Program-made: the position numbers and the translations under genes
Source: Methylocystis iwaonis
Lineage (GTDB): Bacteria; Pseudomonadota; Alphaproteobacteria; Rhizobiales; Beijerinckiaceae
Assembly (NCBI RefSeq): GCF_027925385.1
Contig: NZ_AP027142.1
Location: 62,001-126,000 of the forward strand
Reading direction: 5' to 3'
DNA length: 64,000 nucleotides
The notes under the pieces: model-generated
The model's database searches: none
What the model saw: the letters and a program-made list of their open reading frames with translations, nothing else
What the model was told of the DNA's origin: nothing
Part shown: in pieces, positions 1-9,692 of the stretch
How the letters are laid out: every line of letters starts with the position of its first letter
Position numbering within the stretch: the stretch's first letter is position 1

Positions 1-2950
1 GAAGACATAGCAAATGCGTTATCTGTCGCTCGGCTACCAATTGCGCAATTCCGCGCGGATCACGGCGTCTCTCTTCCGAAGTGATATGCAGCGCTCCGCC
101 TTGACAAAGCGTTCCGAATAGTCCCGCGACGGAGCTGTCGAAGGCGAATGACGACATCAGCAGAAAGTTTTGAACAGAAGCGCCGTAATAATGAGCACGG
201 GAAGACGTGGACGCAACAACATTGCTATGTGAAATCGGCACCCCCTTAGCGCGCCCAGTGGAACCTGACGTATAAATCACGTAGGCCGTATTTTGTCCGT
301 TTGCCCGCCGCGGCGGCGCCGATCTTGGAAGTGACTCAAGCTGAAGTGAATCGATTCCTATGGCGACATTTGGATCTGGCAAATGGGCGAGGCTGCCGGC
401 AACCTCTTCCGAGGCCAGAACCAACTTTAGGTTGGCGTCCTTCAATATGTATCTGGTACGCTCTAAAGGGTACGATGGGTCGATTGGAACGTATCCGCCA
501 TCGGCCTTGAGGATACCAAGAATTGCGATAACGAAGTCGGCTGATGGCGTCATGGACACGCCAACCAGCGTCTCGGGGCCAACGCCAAGGCGACGTAAAT
601 GATGCGCCAGTTGATTGGCTCGGGCGTTCAATTCGCCATAAGTCAGACTTTGCTCCTCGAACACGACCGCGACAGCTTCAGGTGTTTTCGCCGCCTGCGC
701 CTCGAACAGTTCGTGAATGCAACCATCCTTCGGATAATCTGCCGCCGTATCATTCCATTCGACGAGAAGTTTATGGCGCTCCGCTTCGCTCAGCACATCG
801 ATTGTCAGCGCCGGCGTCTCGGGCGCCGTTTCAAGAGCCGTGACAAGGCCTGTAAGCGCGGCCTGGATATAGGAGCAGACGGCATTGGGATCGACCGAGC
901 ATCGAGTCTGGACATTCAAACCGAAACCGTCGCCAAAATCGTCGACCGAAACATCAAACGGATAGTTGGTTCGCTCGTCCCAATAAAGTTCGGTAGCACC
1001 TTCCAACCCCTGCGAGGCGAGCACAGACGCTCCCTCATGCGCGCTGTGGCGATAGTTTAGCAAGGCCGAGAACAAGGGAGCCGGCGCTTCGATGCCGCTG
1101 CAACGCTGCGCCAACGCCAAAGACGCGTGCTCGTGCCGCAGCAAAGCTGTCAGGCGATCATGCATGCCGCGTGCGCTTTCCTCGACGCTCTCCTGTCCGA
1201 CCCGCACGCGGATCGGCAGCGTGTTGAGGAACATCCCAATCGCCCGGTCCGCGCCTGCGCCGCCGTGCATGCGGCCGAACAGAACCGTGCCGAACACCAC
1301 GTCGTTGCGCCCCGAAACGCGCGCCAGCACTTGCGCAAAGGCCAGATGCCACAGGCTCGCAAGGCTCACCCCAAGCAGACGCGCTGCCCCGCGAAGGCGT
1401 CTCGAGAGACGCGGATCGAGGTCGAGCTCGGCCTCCGCGACGCCAGAGCCGTCGCCCCGCACGTCCAATAACCCGAACGGCGTGGTCGGTTCCGTCACGT
1501 CGCCAAGCATCGCATTGAAAAACGCTTCATGCTCCGCCTGACTCACCCCCAGCCGGGCCTGCGCAACAAAATTGCGGAAGGGAATCGGAGGCGCCAGTTC
1601 GTCGGCCGGCCCACTACATAGGCTGCGATCTCGCCAAGCAGGAATTCCTGAGCCGCATGATCCAGGACCAAGTGGTGGACAAGCAATTGCAATACGACTC
1701 GGTCGTTTGCCGCATCTTTTGCCCAGAAGACACGAATCATTGGCGCCTGACGAACATCGGCTCTAAATTGGCGAGGACTGAAGCGCTCAAGCAGTTGTTG
1801 CGCAGCATCGCCCGCCGCCCAGTCGAGGCTAACTTCCTCCACGGCAAGCGAAGCCTCCCGCCACACAACTTGCATCGGCTCCCGCAAGCCGTCCCACATC
1901 ACCGCCGTACGCAATATGTCGTGGCGCGCGATGACTGCCCGCAGTGCGTTGCAAAACGCATCAAGACGTTCGCGGCTATTAAAGGCGAGGATAGTTGGGT
2001 ATAGATATGGATCCCCCTTTGTCGCCATGAGATGATGGAAGAGTATACCTCCCTGCAGCGGGGTCAGCGGATAGATATCCTGCACGTTTGTTGCGCCGCC
2101 CGGAACCGCCGCGACAATGCGGTCGATCTCCGCTTGAGTAAGATCCGCCAGCGTTAGCATCCCGGGCGTGATCGCGTCGCAGCCAGCAGGAATGAGATTG
2201 GGCGGAACGACGATCGCGCTTTCCCGTCCGACGACGACGGCCAGTCCAGCCGGCGTCGGCTGGACGAAGAGCGAGCGCACATCGCTGCGCAATCCTTCAC
2301 GCCGCATCTTCTCGATCAGGGTCATCGCCAGCAGCGAATGTCCGCCGAGTTCGAAGAAATTGTCGTAGACGCCGACCCGCTCGAGCCGAAGAACGTCTGC
2401 CCAGATGCGGCACAGCGCCGCCTCGGTGGGCGTGCGCGGCGCGACATAGGCGCGCGCCGCCAGCGCGTCGAGGTCGGGTTCGGGCAACGCCTTGCGGTCG
2501 ATCTTGCCGTTGGGCGTCAGCGGTAGGGCGTCGAGGAAGACGAAAGCCGACGGGATCATATAGTCGGGAAGCGTTTGCTGCAGATGGCGCCGCAGTTCGT
2601 CGACCTCAATGGCGTCGGCCTGTGCGACAACATAAGCGACGAGTTGATAAACGCCCGGCGTGGCCGCGCGCGCAATGACAGTTGCGGTCCCAACTCCGGG
2701 ATGGGTCAGAAGAGAGGCGGCGACTTCGTCGGGTTCGATGCGATGGCCGCGGATCTTCACCTGATGATCGACGCGGCCAAGGAAGTCGATCACGCCGTCA
2801 TCTCGCCAACGTCCGAGGTCGCCGCTGCGGTAGAGCCGGCTCCCAGGTGGCCCAAAAGGATTGGGCGTAAACGCCGCCGCCGTGAGATCGGGCCGATGCA
2901 AATAGCCGCGACCAACCTGGACGCCGCCAATGCAACTTGCAGCGCTGCGC
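1..2950 (-). pseudogene. Non-ribosomal peptide synthetase, partial and frameshifted
   Basis: Read on the minus strand from about 2950, it gives the C-terminal part of an adenylation domain (YRSGDLGR, then VKIRGHRIEPDEV), a carrier domain with the phosphopantetheine serine in FFELGGHSLLA (about 2340), and a condensation domain starting at DIYPLTPLQGG with active-site motif HHLVLDH (the usual HHxxxDG has Gly last). A frame change at about 1605-1612 interrupts the condensation domain. In the other frame it continues through RNFVAQARLGVSQ and VFGTVLFGRMHGG into a second adenylation domain with YTSGSTGRAKGVPISH near 210-260. It then runs off the left edge. The frameshift is explained by loss of one base in a G/C run, so it is either a real mutation or an assembly error. 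Upstream of 2950 the first adenylation domain is missing, so the gene is also 5'-truncated. The product cannot be predicted from these fragments. Confidence 0.85.
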
Positions 2951-2955
2951 CCTCT

Positions 2956-3360
2956 CGGCGCCGCGACGAGCGCTTAGCGCGCCTTAAAACCGACGAAGAC
3001 CTTATCGGAGAGCTTGTGCGTTTGAACGGCACGCCCCCCGAGCTCTTTAAGTCGAAGGAGCTGCTTCGACTCGCGTTGGATACGCTCGCCGCCGATTTTG
3101 CCGTTTGTTCGAGCTTTTCCTTCAAGAAGCGCGAAAAACTCTCTCTCGATATCGTTGTTTTGGGCGGGCGCGACGATATGATTGAAGAGGACGCCCTTTC
3201 CGCCTGGAGAGAGGAGACGCTCGGTCAGACGGCGCTGCTCATGTTCGCCGGAGGACACTTCTTCTTTAACGAAAACGAGAACGTATTCTTTGCGCGGCTC
3301 ATTTCCGAGCTTGACAGAACATCCCGCGCGAGTTGTCGATGTGACTGCGTCAGTAGATAA
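2956..3360 (+). pseudogene. Type II thioesterase, C-terminal remnant
   Basis: The plus-strand frame reads LIGELVRLNGTPPEL, then DFAVCSSFSF, LGGRDDMI and LLMFAGGHFFF. This is the C-terminal half of GrsT/LgrE-type thioesterases, which remove misprimed acyl groups from NRPS carrier proteins. The Asp of GGRDD and the His of GGHFFF, two members of the catalytic triad, are present. The N-terminal half with the GHSxG nucleophile is absent, because homology stops at about 2956, exactly where the opposite-strand NRPS homology also stops. The two gene fragments therefore meet at a rearrangement or deletion junction. No start codon with a ribosome-binding site serves this fragment, so I treat it as non-functional. 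Confidence 0.7.
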
Positions 3361-3731
3361 ATTGAAAGAATGGCGGAGGAGGGAGCGAGGATCTCTCCAC
3401 GGGAGCATCTTGATAGGCGCGGTAAGCGAGATTGGCGCGCCGGATCCGAAAGCCCCTTTAATGCCCGAACGCTAAGGCTGCTTCCGACACCCCTTCCCTG
3501 TTCGCTGCGGGCGTAAGCCCTACGGACGTCGCCCGCGTCGGCACGGGGCACACGGATGGTACAGGGGGCATACAATATCTTGGCGACCGACGCGCAGGGC
3601 CGGTAACTGGGGGAGATCGTCATCAACTACCGCTCAAGCCAGCCGATCATTCCTCAGCCCGACGGAAGCCAAGGCCTTCCGCTGTGAACTCGACGCCGCC
3701 GATATCCCGCGGCAAGTCGCGTGGATAACCG
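3361..3731. other. Intergenic stretch with no recognised gene
   Basis: Short open frames occur on both strands but none has a recognisable domain or ribosome-binding site. This looks like decayed sequence between the broken NRPS locus and the arsenosugar-type cluster. Confidence 0.5.
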
Positions 3732-4334
3732 CTACCTTTTCGCGAAAAAATTTCCATAGTCGCTCTGGCGCGCAAGAGAAGCAGCGTCATCGATGTCCTC
3801 GTGAACGCCGATGATCCCCACCGACGCCTTTGTCAGCTTCGCCAGGCTGTCCGAAAGCGCATGGGGCGTCGACCATCTGACGGCGGAAAACGGATCGACC
3901 AAACGCGGTCGGCGTCGGAACCCCACCGCCCAGAAGCCTCCGTCCGCTGCGGGTCCAAACACCGCATCCCGATCTCCCAAGAGACGGAACGCGCGCGCGA
4001 TTTCCTCCCGTGTGACGCCTGGAATATCGGAGCCGATGATGACTACAGGTCCTGGAGGAGGCGCTTTGGCGACGCGCATCATGCGGCGCCCCAGATCGCC
4101 GTCGCCTTGCGGCAAAAGCGGCAAGCGCATCGGCCAGGGGCCCGAACGATCGGGCGTCACTGCAAGCCAGGTCCGCCAGCGTGTGTCGGTCCCTAATCGG
4201 CGAAGGGTGTTTGCGAGCAGCACCCTCTGGACCCTCAACGCGCCAACGGGGCCAATGTCCGCCGCGAGGCGTCGCTTGCCCGCCCCGAACTGCGGCCAGC
4301 GCGTAAAGATGATGAGATGCGCGCGAACGCCCAT
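3732..4334 (-). CDS. TIGR04282-type glycosyltransferase (DUF2064)
   Basis: 200 residues with the small GT-A-like fold of the DUF2064/TIGR04282 family: N-terminal LIIFTRWPQFGAGKRRL, the nucleotide/metal motif VVIIGSDIPG and the GPAADGGFWAVG motif. The family is annotated as an arsenosugar-biosynthesis glycosyltransferase because it recurs beside ArsM and radical SAM genes; its acceptor is not proven. It starts 2 bases after the stop codon of the TIGR04283-type glycosyltransferase on the same strand, so the two are co-transcribed and probably coupled. It is cytoplasmic, with no signal peptide. Confidence 0.85.
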   Translation of the reverse strand: MGVRAHLIIFTRWPQFGAGKRRLAADIGPVGALRVQRVLLANTLRRLGTDTRWRTWLAVTPDRSGPWPMRLPLLPQGDGDLGRRMMRVAKAPPPGPVVIIGSDIPGVTREEIARAFRLLGDRDAVFGPAADGGFWAVGFRRRPRLVDPFSAVRWSTPHALSDSLAKLTKASVGIIGVHEDIDDAASLARQSDYGNFFAKR

Positions 4335-4336
4335 GG

Positions 4337-5005
4337 TCAGCCGTAGATGCGTTTGATCATATGCGGCGGAACGCCCGCAAAATACAGCGAGAGACAGAGC
4401 AGATTGCGCGCGCTGCGTCTGAACCAGCCCTCCCGGCGCCAGCGCGCCGCCGACGTGCGGGCGGAGACAGGAAGGACCGCAAGTCGATCACGACCGATCC
4501 GGCGGACGAGATCGACATCCTCCATCAGTGGCAGCGCCTCGAATCCCCCCAGCGCTCGATAGAAATCACGGTGGATGAGCAATCCCTGGTCGCCATAGGG
4601 CAGGCCGAGCTTCCGAACGCGCCACGCGACCATCCTTTCAAGCCGGCGCGCTTGCAGCGACGGATCGTCGAGCGCGAAGCGGAACGCCGCCGCCTTCGCC
4701 CGGTTTTCCGGCACAGCGCAAAAGCGCGAGACGGCTTCCCGCCAGCCCTCCTCCAGAATCGTGTCTGCGTGAACGAACAACAGCCAGTCGCCCTGCGCCG
4801 CATCGGCTCCGGCGCGAAGCTGCGCGCCGCGTCCCCTCGGGGCCGCGATGACGCGGGCGCCGAGCGCCTCGGCCAACGCCACGCTGCCGTCGGTAGAGCC
4901 GCCGTCTACCATCACAATTTCGTCGTGGCCCCGCGCCAGAGCCGCAACTGTTTGTCCCAGGGTTCGGGATGCGTTCAGCACAGGAATGATGATCGACAAT
5001 TTCAT
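4337..5005 (-). CDS. TIGR04283-type family 2 glycosyltransferase
   Basis: A GT-A family 2 glycosyltransferase of 222 residues. It opens with KLSIIIPVLNASRTL, has the DGGSTDGS nucleotide-binding motif, LLFVHADT (the DxD-like acidic site) and PLMEDVDLVRR near the C-terminus. I chose the ATG at 5005 because a GGGGGAG ribosome-binding site lies just upstream and the domain begins at once; an in-frame start at 5095 would add a basic tail with no family support. It is first in a two-gene operon with the TIGR04282-type glycosyltransferase and diverges from the radical SAM operon. The pairing of these two families next to arsM is typical of arsenosugar loci. The sugar donor is unknown. Confidence 0.88.
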   Translation of the reverse strand: MKLSIIIPVLNASRTLGQTVAALARGHDEIVMVDGGSTDGSVALAEALGARVIAAPRGRGAQLRAGADAAQGDWLLFVHADTILEEGWREAVSRFCAVPENRAKAAAFRFALDDPSLQARRLERMVAWRVRKLGLPYGDQGLLIHRDFYRALGGFEALPLMEDVDLVRRIGRDRLAVLPVSARTSAARWRREGWFRRSARNLLCLSLYFAGVPPHMIKRIYG

Positions 5006-5137
5006 TGTCGGCGACGCTCCCCCGAGAGCCCGGGACGATCGGGCTCTATAATCAGTCGACGCGACGATTCGGCGCCGTCGAGTGAAACCTTTCATATCAG
5101 ACGCGCGAAATCAGCGAATGGGGAGGCGGGGTGATCA

Positions 5138-6121
5138 ATGCCAGGCGACCAACAACCCGCCCGGGAAGGCTTCCCGCGGCCCATCGCCAAATTTGCCGAT
5201 CCCCAGGTCACCGCCAAAGGCGAGCGGCGGGCCGCCGTCTCTTTCCAGCGCCTGCAGACTTTGTGGTTCAATACCGGCACCCTCTGCAATCTCGCCTGCA
5301 ACGGATGCTATATCGAGTCCTCTCCGCGAAATGACGCCCTCGTTTATTTGACGCGCGCCGACGCGGCTTCCTTCCTTCGTGAAGTCGAGGACCTCGCCCT
5401 CCCGGGCGCGCGCATCGAGATCGGATTTACGGGCGGCGAACCGTTCATGAATCCTGACATAATGGAGATGATCGAGGACAGCCTGGCCGCCGGCCATCGC
5501 GTCATCGCACTCACCAACGCCATGAAACCCATGCAGCGCGTGAAGGAGGCGCTGCTTCGCCTGCGTCAAGAATATCCCGGGAGCTTCGCGATCAGAGTGT
5601 CGCTCGACCACTACGAGCCGAACGGCCACGAAAGGATTCGGGGACCGAATAGCTGGGAGCCGGCGATCGAGGGCATCCGCTGGCTCGTTTCCAACCAATT
5701 CAGCGTGACGATCGCCTCGCGCCTGGCGTGGGGCGAGACGGAAGTCGAAGCGCGCAAAGGGTTCCAGTCGCTTTTCGACCGTCTTGGAGTGGGGTTTGGA
5801 GCGACCGAAGAACGGCTGGTTCTTTTCCCGGAGATGGACGCAGCCGAAGATGTTCCCGAGATCAGCGAAGGTTGCTGGAGCATATTGGGGAGAAAGCCCG
5901 ACGATATGATGTGCGCGACCTCTCGCATGGTGGTCAGGCGCAAAGGCTCGGAGCGCGCGACGGTCGTCTCCTGCACGCTTTTGCCTCATTCGGAAGACTT
6001 CGAGCTGGGATCGACCTTGGCCGAATCCCTTCGGCCCATCAGCCTCAACCATGTCTTCTGCGCCCGCTTTTGCGTCCTCGGCGGCGCCTCCTGTCGTGCG
6101 CAGCCGAGCGCCGATGTCTGA
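5138..6121 (+). CDS. Radical SAM protein of the arsenosugar-type cluster
   Basis: A radical SAM enzyme of 327 residues. The [4Fe-4S]-binding CxxxCxxC is C50, C54 and C57 in TGTLCNLACNGCYIE, followed by the SAM-binding GFTGGEPFMNPD. The C-terminus has three further cysteines (FCARFCVLGGASC) that could bind an auxiliary cluster or substrate. The ATG at 5138 follows a GGAGGCGGGG site. It begins a four-gene run; its stop overlaps the start of the flavoprotein by 8 bases. ArsS, the radical SAM enzyme usually found next to arsM, has a different iron-sulfur neighbourhood (N-x-G-x-x-C-N-x-x-C-x-H-C), so I do not call this ArsS. It may be an analogue making the adenosyl- or ribosyl-arsenical precursor, but that is inference from context. 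Confidence 0.85.
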   Translation: MPGDQQPAREGFPRPIAKFADPQVTAKGERRAAVSFQRLQTLWFNTGTLCNLACNGCYIESSPRNDALVYLTRADAASFLREVEDLALPGARIEIGFTGGEPFMNPDIMEMIEDSLAAGHRVIALTNAMKPMQRVKEALLRLRQEYPGSFAIRVSLDHYEPNGHERIRGPNSWEPAIEGIRWLVSNQFSVTIASRLAWGETEVEARKGFQSLFDRLGVGFGATEERLVLFPEMDAAEDVPEISEGCWSILGRKPDDMMCATSRMVVRRKGSERATVVSCTLLPHSEDFELGSTLAESLRPISLNHVFCARFCVLGGASCRAQPSADV

Positions 6122-7538
6122 GACGATCAATTGCGACTTGTGCGTCATCGGCGCGGGCTCGGCTGGTCTCTCCGTCGCCGCCGGGGCGGCGCAGATGGGC
6201 GCGAGCACGGTGCTGATCGAAGCCAACCGCATGGGCGGCGATTGCCTGAATTCGGGCTGCGTCCCGTCGAAATCGCTGCTGGCAGCCGCGAAGGCGGCGA
6301 AAAATTGTGGCGACGCTACCCGGTTCGGCGTCGATGGCGGCGCGCCACGCGTCGACTTTGCTGCTGTCCATGCATATGTCCGCGGCGTGATCGCTTCTAT
6401 CGCCCCGCATGATTCCGTCGAGCGTTTTACCGACCTCGGTTGCACGGTGATAAAGGGGCGCGCCCGGTTTATCGACGATCGGACGGTCGAAGCCGACGGG
6501 AAACTCATCCGCGCCCGACGCTTCGTGATCGCCACCGGCAGCCGCGTCGCCATTCCCGATATTCCGGGCCTCGATGACGTCCCCTTTCTGACGAGCGACA
6601 CGATCTTCGACAATGCGGTTTTGCCGGAACATCTGATCGTCGTCGGCGGCGGACCGATGGGGTGCGAACTCGCGCAGGGCTACCGCCGTTTGGGCGCGAA
6701 GACGACGCTGGTGGAGATGGCGCGCATACTGCCGAGAGAAGACAAAGACGCCGTCGATGTCGTGCGGCAGTCGCTCCTCGCGGACGGCGTCGCTATTTTG
6801 GAAGGCGTCCGTCTTTCGCGGGTCGAAAAGGAGCGGGGCGGCGTCGCCGTCTTTCTGCAAGATCGGGAAGAGACGCGGATCGCTGGCTCACATCTGTTGG
6901 TCGCCACGGGCCGAAGGCCGAACGTCGAGACGCTCGGCCTTGAAGCGGCCGGGGTCCGCTATTGCGCGAAAGGCGTCGACAACGACGCCAGGTTACGCAC
7001 GACGAACAAGCGCATCTATGTCGCCGGCGACGCCGCCGGCGGGCCTCAATTCACCCATATGGCGAGCTATCACGCTGGGATCGTCCTTCGTAACGCGTTG
7101 TTCAGATGGCCGGCGAGAAACAGGCCAGCGGCGTTCCCAAGGGTTATCTACACCGGCCCCGAACTCGCACAGGTGGGCCTGAGCGAAAGCGAGGGGAGAG
7201 AACGCTATGGCGACGCCGTGCGTATCCTGCGCGCGGATTTCAAGGACAATGATCGGGCGCAAACCGAAGGGCTCACGCGCGGCTTTCTGAAAGTCGTCGC
7301 CACAAAGCGCGGGCACATTCTCGGCGCGACAATGGTCGGCCACGATGCGGGTGAGCTGATAATGCCCTGGGCGCTGGCGATCTCTCAGAGGCTCGAGATC
7401 AGCGCCCTTGCAAATCTCATCACTCCCTATCCGACCTTGAGCGAGATTTCGAAGCGCGCTGCGGGAAGTTACTATACGCCGGCGCTGTTCTCGCCACGCA
7501 CACGAAGGCTGGTGCGTTTCCTGAGGATTTTCGGATGA
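6114..7538 (+). CDS. MerA/Lpd-like FAD-NAD(P) disulfide oxidoreductase
   Basis: 474 residues of the class I pyridine nucleotide-disulfide oxidoreductases. The FAD motif is CVIGAGSAGLS; the redox-active pair C44/C49 lies in GGDCLNSGCVPSKS; the NAD(P) motif is VVGGGPMGCELAQG; the second FAD motif is IYVAGDAAGG. The dimerisation domain ends in TPYPTLSEISKRAAGSYY, where the family's His-Glu pair is replaced, as is common in MerA-like proteins of unknown substrate. It lacks the extra C-terminal cysteine pair of true mercuric reductase. The start at 6114 overlaps the radical SAM stop, and its stop overlaps the TVP38 start (ATGA). It probably supplies reducing power or reduces a thiol- or arsenic-bound intermediate; the substrate is not shown. 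Confidence 0.9.
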   Translation: MSETINCDLCVIGAGSAGLSVAAGAAQMGASTVLIEANRMGGDCLNSGCVPSKSLLAAAKAAKNCGDATRFGVDGGAPRVDFAAVHAYVRGVIASIAPHDSVERFTDLGCTVIKGRARFIDDRTVEADGKLIRARRFVIATGSRVAIPDIPGLDDVPFLTSDTIFDNAVLPEHLIVVGGGPMGCELAQGYRRLGAKTTLVEMARILPREDKDAVDVVRQSLLADGVAILEGVRLSRVEKERGGVAVFLQDREETRIAGSHLLVATGRRPNVETLGLEAAGVRYCAKGVDNDARLRTTNKRIYVAGDAAGGPQFTHMASYHAGIVLRNALFRWPARNRPAAFPRVIYTGPELAQVGLSESEGRERYGDAVRILRADFKDNDRAQTEGLTRGFLKVVATKRGHILGATMVGHDAGELIMPWALAISQRLEISALANLITPYPTLSEISKRAAGSYYTPALFSPRTRRLVRFLRIFG

Positions 7539-8230
7539 GATTCGCGCGATACGCGCCTATTCTTGCTCTGCTCGTCGTTATCGCGACAGCCTTCGCGTTT
7601 CGCCTGGATCGTCACCTGACGCTCGATGCGGTAAGAGACAATCGCGCATTGCTCGTTGCTTTCGTCCAATCTCACGGTCCTCTCTCTGGCGTCGTCTTCG
7701 TCGCCGTCTATGCCGCAATTGTCGCTCTCTCCCTGCCAGGCTCGACGATTATGACGCTCACCGGGGGATTTTTGTTTGGCGTCCCCTTTGGGGTAACGCT
7801 GTCCGTCGTGGGCGCGACATTGGGAGCGACCCTGCTTTTCGTCATCGCGCGCTCGGCTCTTGGCGACATGCTGTTCGAGCGCGCCGGCCCCACGCTCTCC
7901 CGGACGGCGAAAGGTTTCCGCAAGGACGCCTTCAGCTATCTGCTGTTCCTCCGCCTCGTGCCAGCGTTTCCATTCTGGGCGGTGAATCTGGCCGCGTCGG
8001 CGCTGGGGATGCGCCTGAAATCCTATGTGGCGGCGACCTCGATCGGCGTCATCCCATCAGCGATCATCTACGCGGCCTTTGGCGCCGGTCTGGCTAAAAT
8101 ATTCGATGCAAGCGGCGAAGTGCGGCTGGAAGAACTTTTGAGCCCGTCCATGATCGGCGCCCTTGTCGGCCTCGGCCTGCTCGCGCTTCTGCCGGTCGCT
8201 CTGCGTCGCGACCGGGCGTCGCAACCTTGA
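7535..8230 (+). CDS. TVP38/TMEM64 family membrane protein
   Basis: 231 residues and strongly hydrophobic, with about five to six membrane segments. It carries the family's central motifs: LPGSTIMTLTGGFLFG, followed by GATLGATLLFVIAR, and LRLVPAFPFWAVNLAASALGM. TVP38/DedA-related proteins act in the inner membrane and are linked to lipid scrambling or small-molecule export. This subgroup often sits directly after the MerA-like oxidoreductase in arsenosugar-type clusters. It overlaps that gene by 4 bases (ATGA), so translation is coupled. Export or trafficking of the arsenical product would suit the context but is not demonstrated. Confidence 0.9.
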   Translation: MRFARYAPILALLVVIATAFAFRLDRHLTLDAVRDNRALLVAFVQSHGPLSGVVFVAVYAAIVALSLPGSTIMTLTGGFLFGVPFGVTLSVVGATLGATLLFVIARSALGDMLFERAGPTLSRTAKGFRKDAFSYLLFLRLVPAFPFWAVNLAASALGMRLKSYVAATSIGVIPSAIIYAAFGAGLAKIFDASGEVRLEELLSPSMIGALVGLGLLALLPVALRRDRASQP

Positions 8231-8252
8231 TCATCAACTTTCGGAGCAGAGA

Positions 8253-8834
8253 ATGTCCGTCATCCCGGCAAAGGATTTGTCCGATTATCCGTGGTTCATC
8301 CGGCTTTTTTTCTGGAAGCAAAAGCGAACATATGGCCGCGTTCTCGATCCCGGCCTGTTGTGGGGGCGGTCTCCCTGGGTCTTTGCGGCCGTGGCGCTAC
8401 TTTACGGCGCCCTCGATCGGCGGCGGTCCCCCTGTTCTCCCACCCTGCGTTCTTTGGTCACGGTCAGGGTTTCCCAAATCAATCACTGTGCATTCTGCGT
8501 GGACATCAACTCGGCGACGCTCGCAAAGCGCGGGGTCGCGATGGACAAGATCGACGCCCTTTCGAAGTGGCGCGATAGCGACCTGTTCTCGCAGGAGGAA
8601 AAACTCGCGCTCGAATATGCGGAAGCCATGACGATCACGGCGCCCGGAGTCAGCGACGGGCTGCGTGCGAGGCTGAAACAACAATGGCCCGACGACACGA
8701 TCGTCGAGCTGACGGGCTTGATCGCCTTCCAAAATCTCTCATCGAAATTCAATGCGGCGCTCGATGTTCCGGCTCAAGGCTTCTGCAAGATTCCGATCGA
8801 ACGCGATCCTTCGGCCACAGGCCCCGAGGTTTGA
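8253..8834 (+). CDS. AhpD/carboxymuconolactone decarboxylase-like protein
   Basis: 193 residues with a CMD/AhpD-type helical domain and the redox CxxC at C79 and C82 (SQINHCAFCVDIN). It is the peroxidase-like protein that regularly accompanies arsenosugar biosynthesis genes. I chose the ATG at 8253 because a GGAGCAGAG site precedes it and the upstream in-frame residues overlap TVP38 without family similarity. It is last in the radical SAM operon, 22 bases after TVP38. AhpD proteins are thiol peroxidases or disulfide carriers; here the partner could be the adjacent disulfide oxidoreductase. Confidence 0.85.
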   Translation: MSVIPAKDLSDYPWFIRLFFWKQKRTYGRVLDPGLLWGRSPWVFAAVALLYGALDRRRSPCSPTLRSLVTVRVSQINHCAFCVDINSATLAKRGVAMDKIDALSKWRDSDLFSQEEKLALEYAEAMTITAPGVSDGLRARLKQQWPDDTIVELTGLIAFQNLSSKFNAALDVPAQGFCKIPIERDPSATGPEV

Positions 8835-8899
8835 TTCCCGCCTGATCGAACCGGACGCCGCCCCCATCTGCAATGGATGCGGGGGGCATGTTCACTTGC

Positions 8900-8965
8900 A
8901 GAGCCCCTCCGGGAGACGGAGCATTCGCTGTCGTCCCCAGGAGCCGTCGATGAGACGGGGGCTCT
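8900..8965 (+). other. Inverted repeat in the gap before the ECF sigma gene
   Basis: AGAGCCCC at 8900-8907 can pair with GGGGCTCT at 8958-8965, with a smaller CCGTC/GACGG hairpin inside the right half. No U-tract follows. The 267-base gap between the AhpD-like gene and the sigma factor holds no gene and no copy of the GTAAC-CGAA promoter motif. Confidence 0.4.
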
Positions 8966-9101
8966 GCGATCGGGGCCAATCCGATAATTAGCTGACTTCG
9001 CCACCCAATCGGACGCCGAAAGCTGCTATGAGGGCGTGGATACCGGGCTGGAGAGCGTGCGCCTGACGACGCCGAAGCTCTATTCCGAGGGTGACAATCG
9101 C

Positions 9102-9692
9102 ATGCCGACTGAGAGATACGACCGCGCGAATACGGCGCGCGAGGCGCGGTGGCGGACGCTGATGAGCGCCGCACAAGAGGGGGACAACACCGCCTATGCG
9201 ACGCTTTTGACCGAGATGCTTCCCTTGCTTCGACGATCGGTCGCCTACAAGCGACCCGGCGCATCGGACGTCGAAGATATTGTTCAGGAAATTTTGATTT
9301 CGATCCACACCGTCCGGCACACCTACGATCCGGGACGCCCTTTTATGCCGTGGCTCATGACGATCGTCGCTCGCCGAGCGATCGACGCTCTGAGGCGGCA
9401 ATCGGCACGAAGCGCGCATGAGACCACGGTGGATGTCTTGCCAGAAACCTTTTCGGGGGATGACGCGAAGAGCGAACAGGAGGTCTCAGATGACCAGGAA
9501 TTCTTGCGGCGCGCGCTGTCGCAATTGCCCGACGGACAACGTGAGGCGATCGAGCTTATGAAAATAAGAGGTCTATCGCTCCAGGAGGCTTCGGTCGCGA
9601 CCGGCAGGAGCGTGGCCTCGCTGAAAGTCAGCGTCCACCGGGCGATAAAGACAATGCGCGACTACCTGAAAAAAGAGAGCTCGAAGCGATGA
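9102..9692 (+). CDS. ECF RNA polymerase sigma factor (NrsF-associated)
   Basis: 196 residues with only sigma regions 2 and 4. Region 2 reads DVEDIVQEILISIHTV, then PFMPWLMTIVARRAIDALRR; region 4 reads LPDGQREAIELMKIRGLSLQEA, with a helix-turn-helix ending VHRAIKTMRDYL. A GTG at 9036 would add 22 residues; I prefer the ATG at 9102, which has GAGGG upstream. The gene overlaps nrsF by 4 bases (ATGA), the usual order for sigma and anti-sigma. Sigma factors with this partner (Caulobacter SigF, Bradyrhizobium EcfF) respond to metal or oxidative stress and recognise GTAACC-N16-CGAA promoters, a motif found before the bufferin genes at 19-24 kb. No such motif precedes this gene itself. Confidence 0.92.
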   Translation: MPTERYDRANTAREARWRTLMSAAQEGDNTAYATLLTEMLPLLRRSVAYKRPGASDVEDIVQEILISIHTVRHTYDPGRPFMPWLMTIVARRAIDALRRQSARSAHETTVDVLPETFSGDDAKSEQEVSDDQEFLRRALSQLPDGQREAIELMKIRGLSLQEASVATGRSVASLKVSVHRAIKTMRDYLKKESSKR

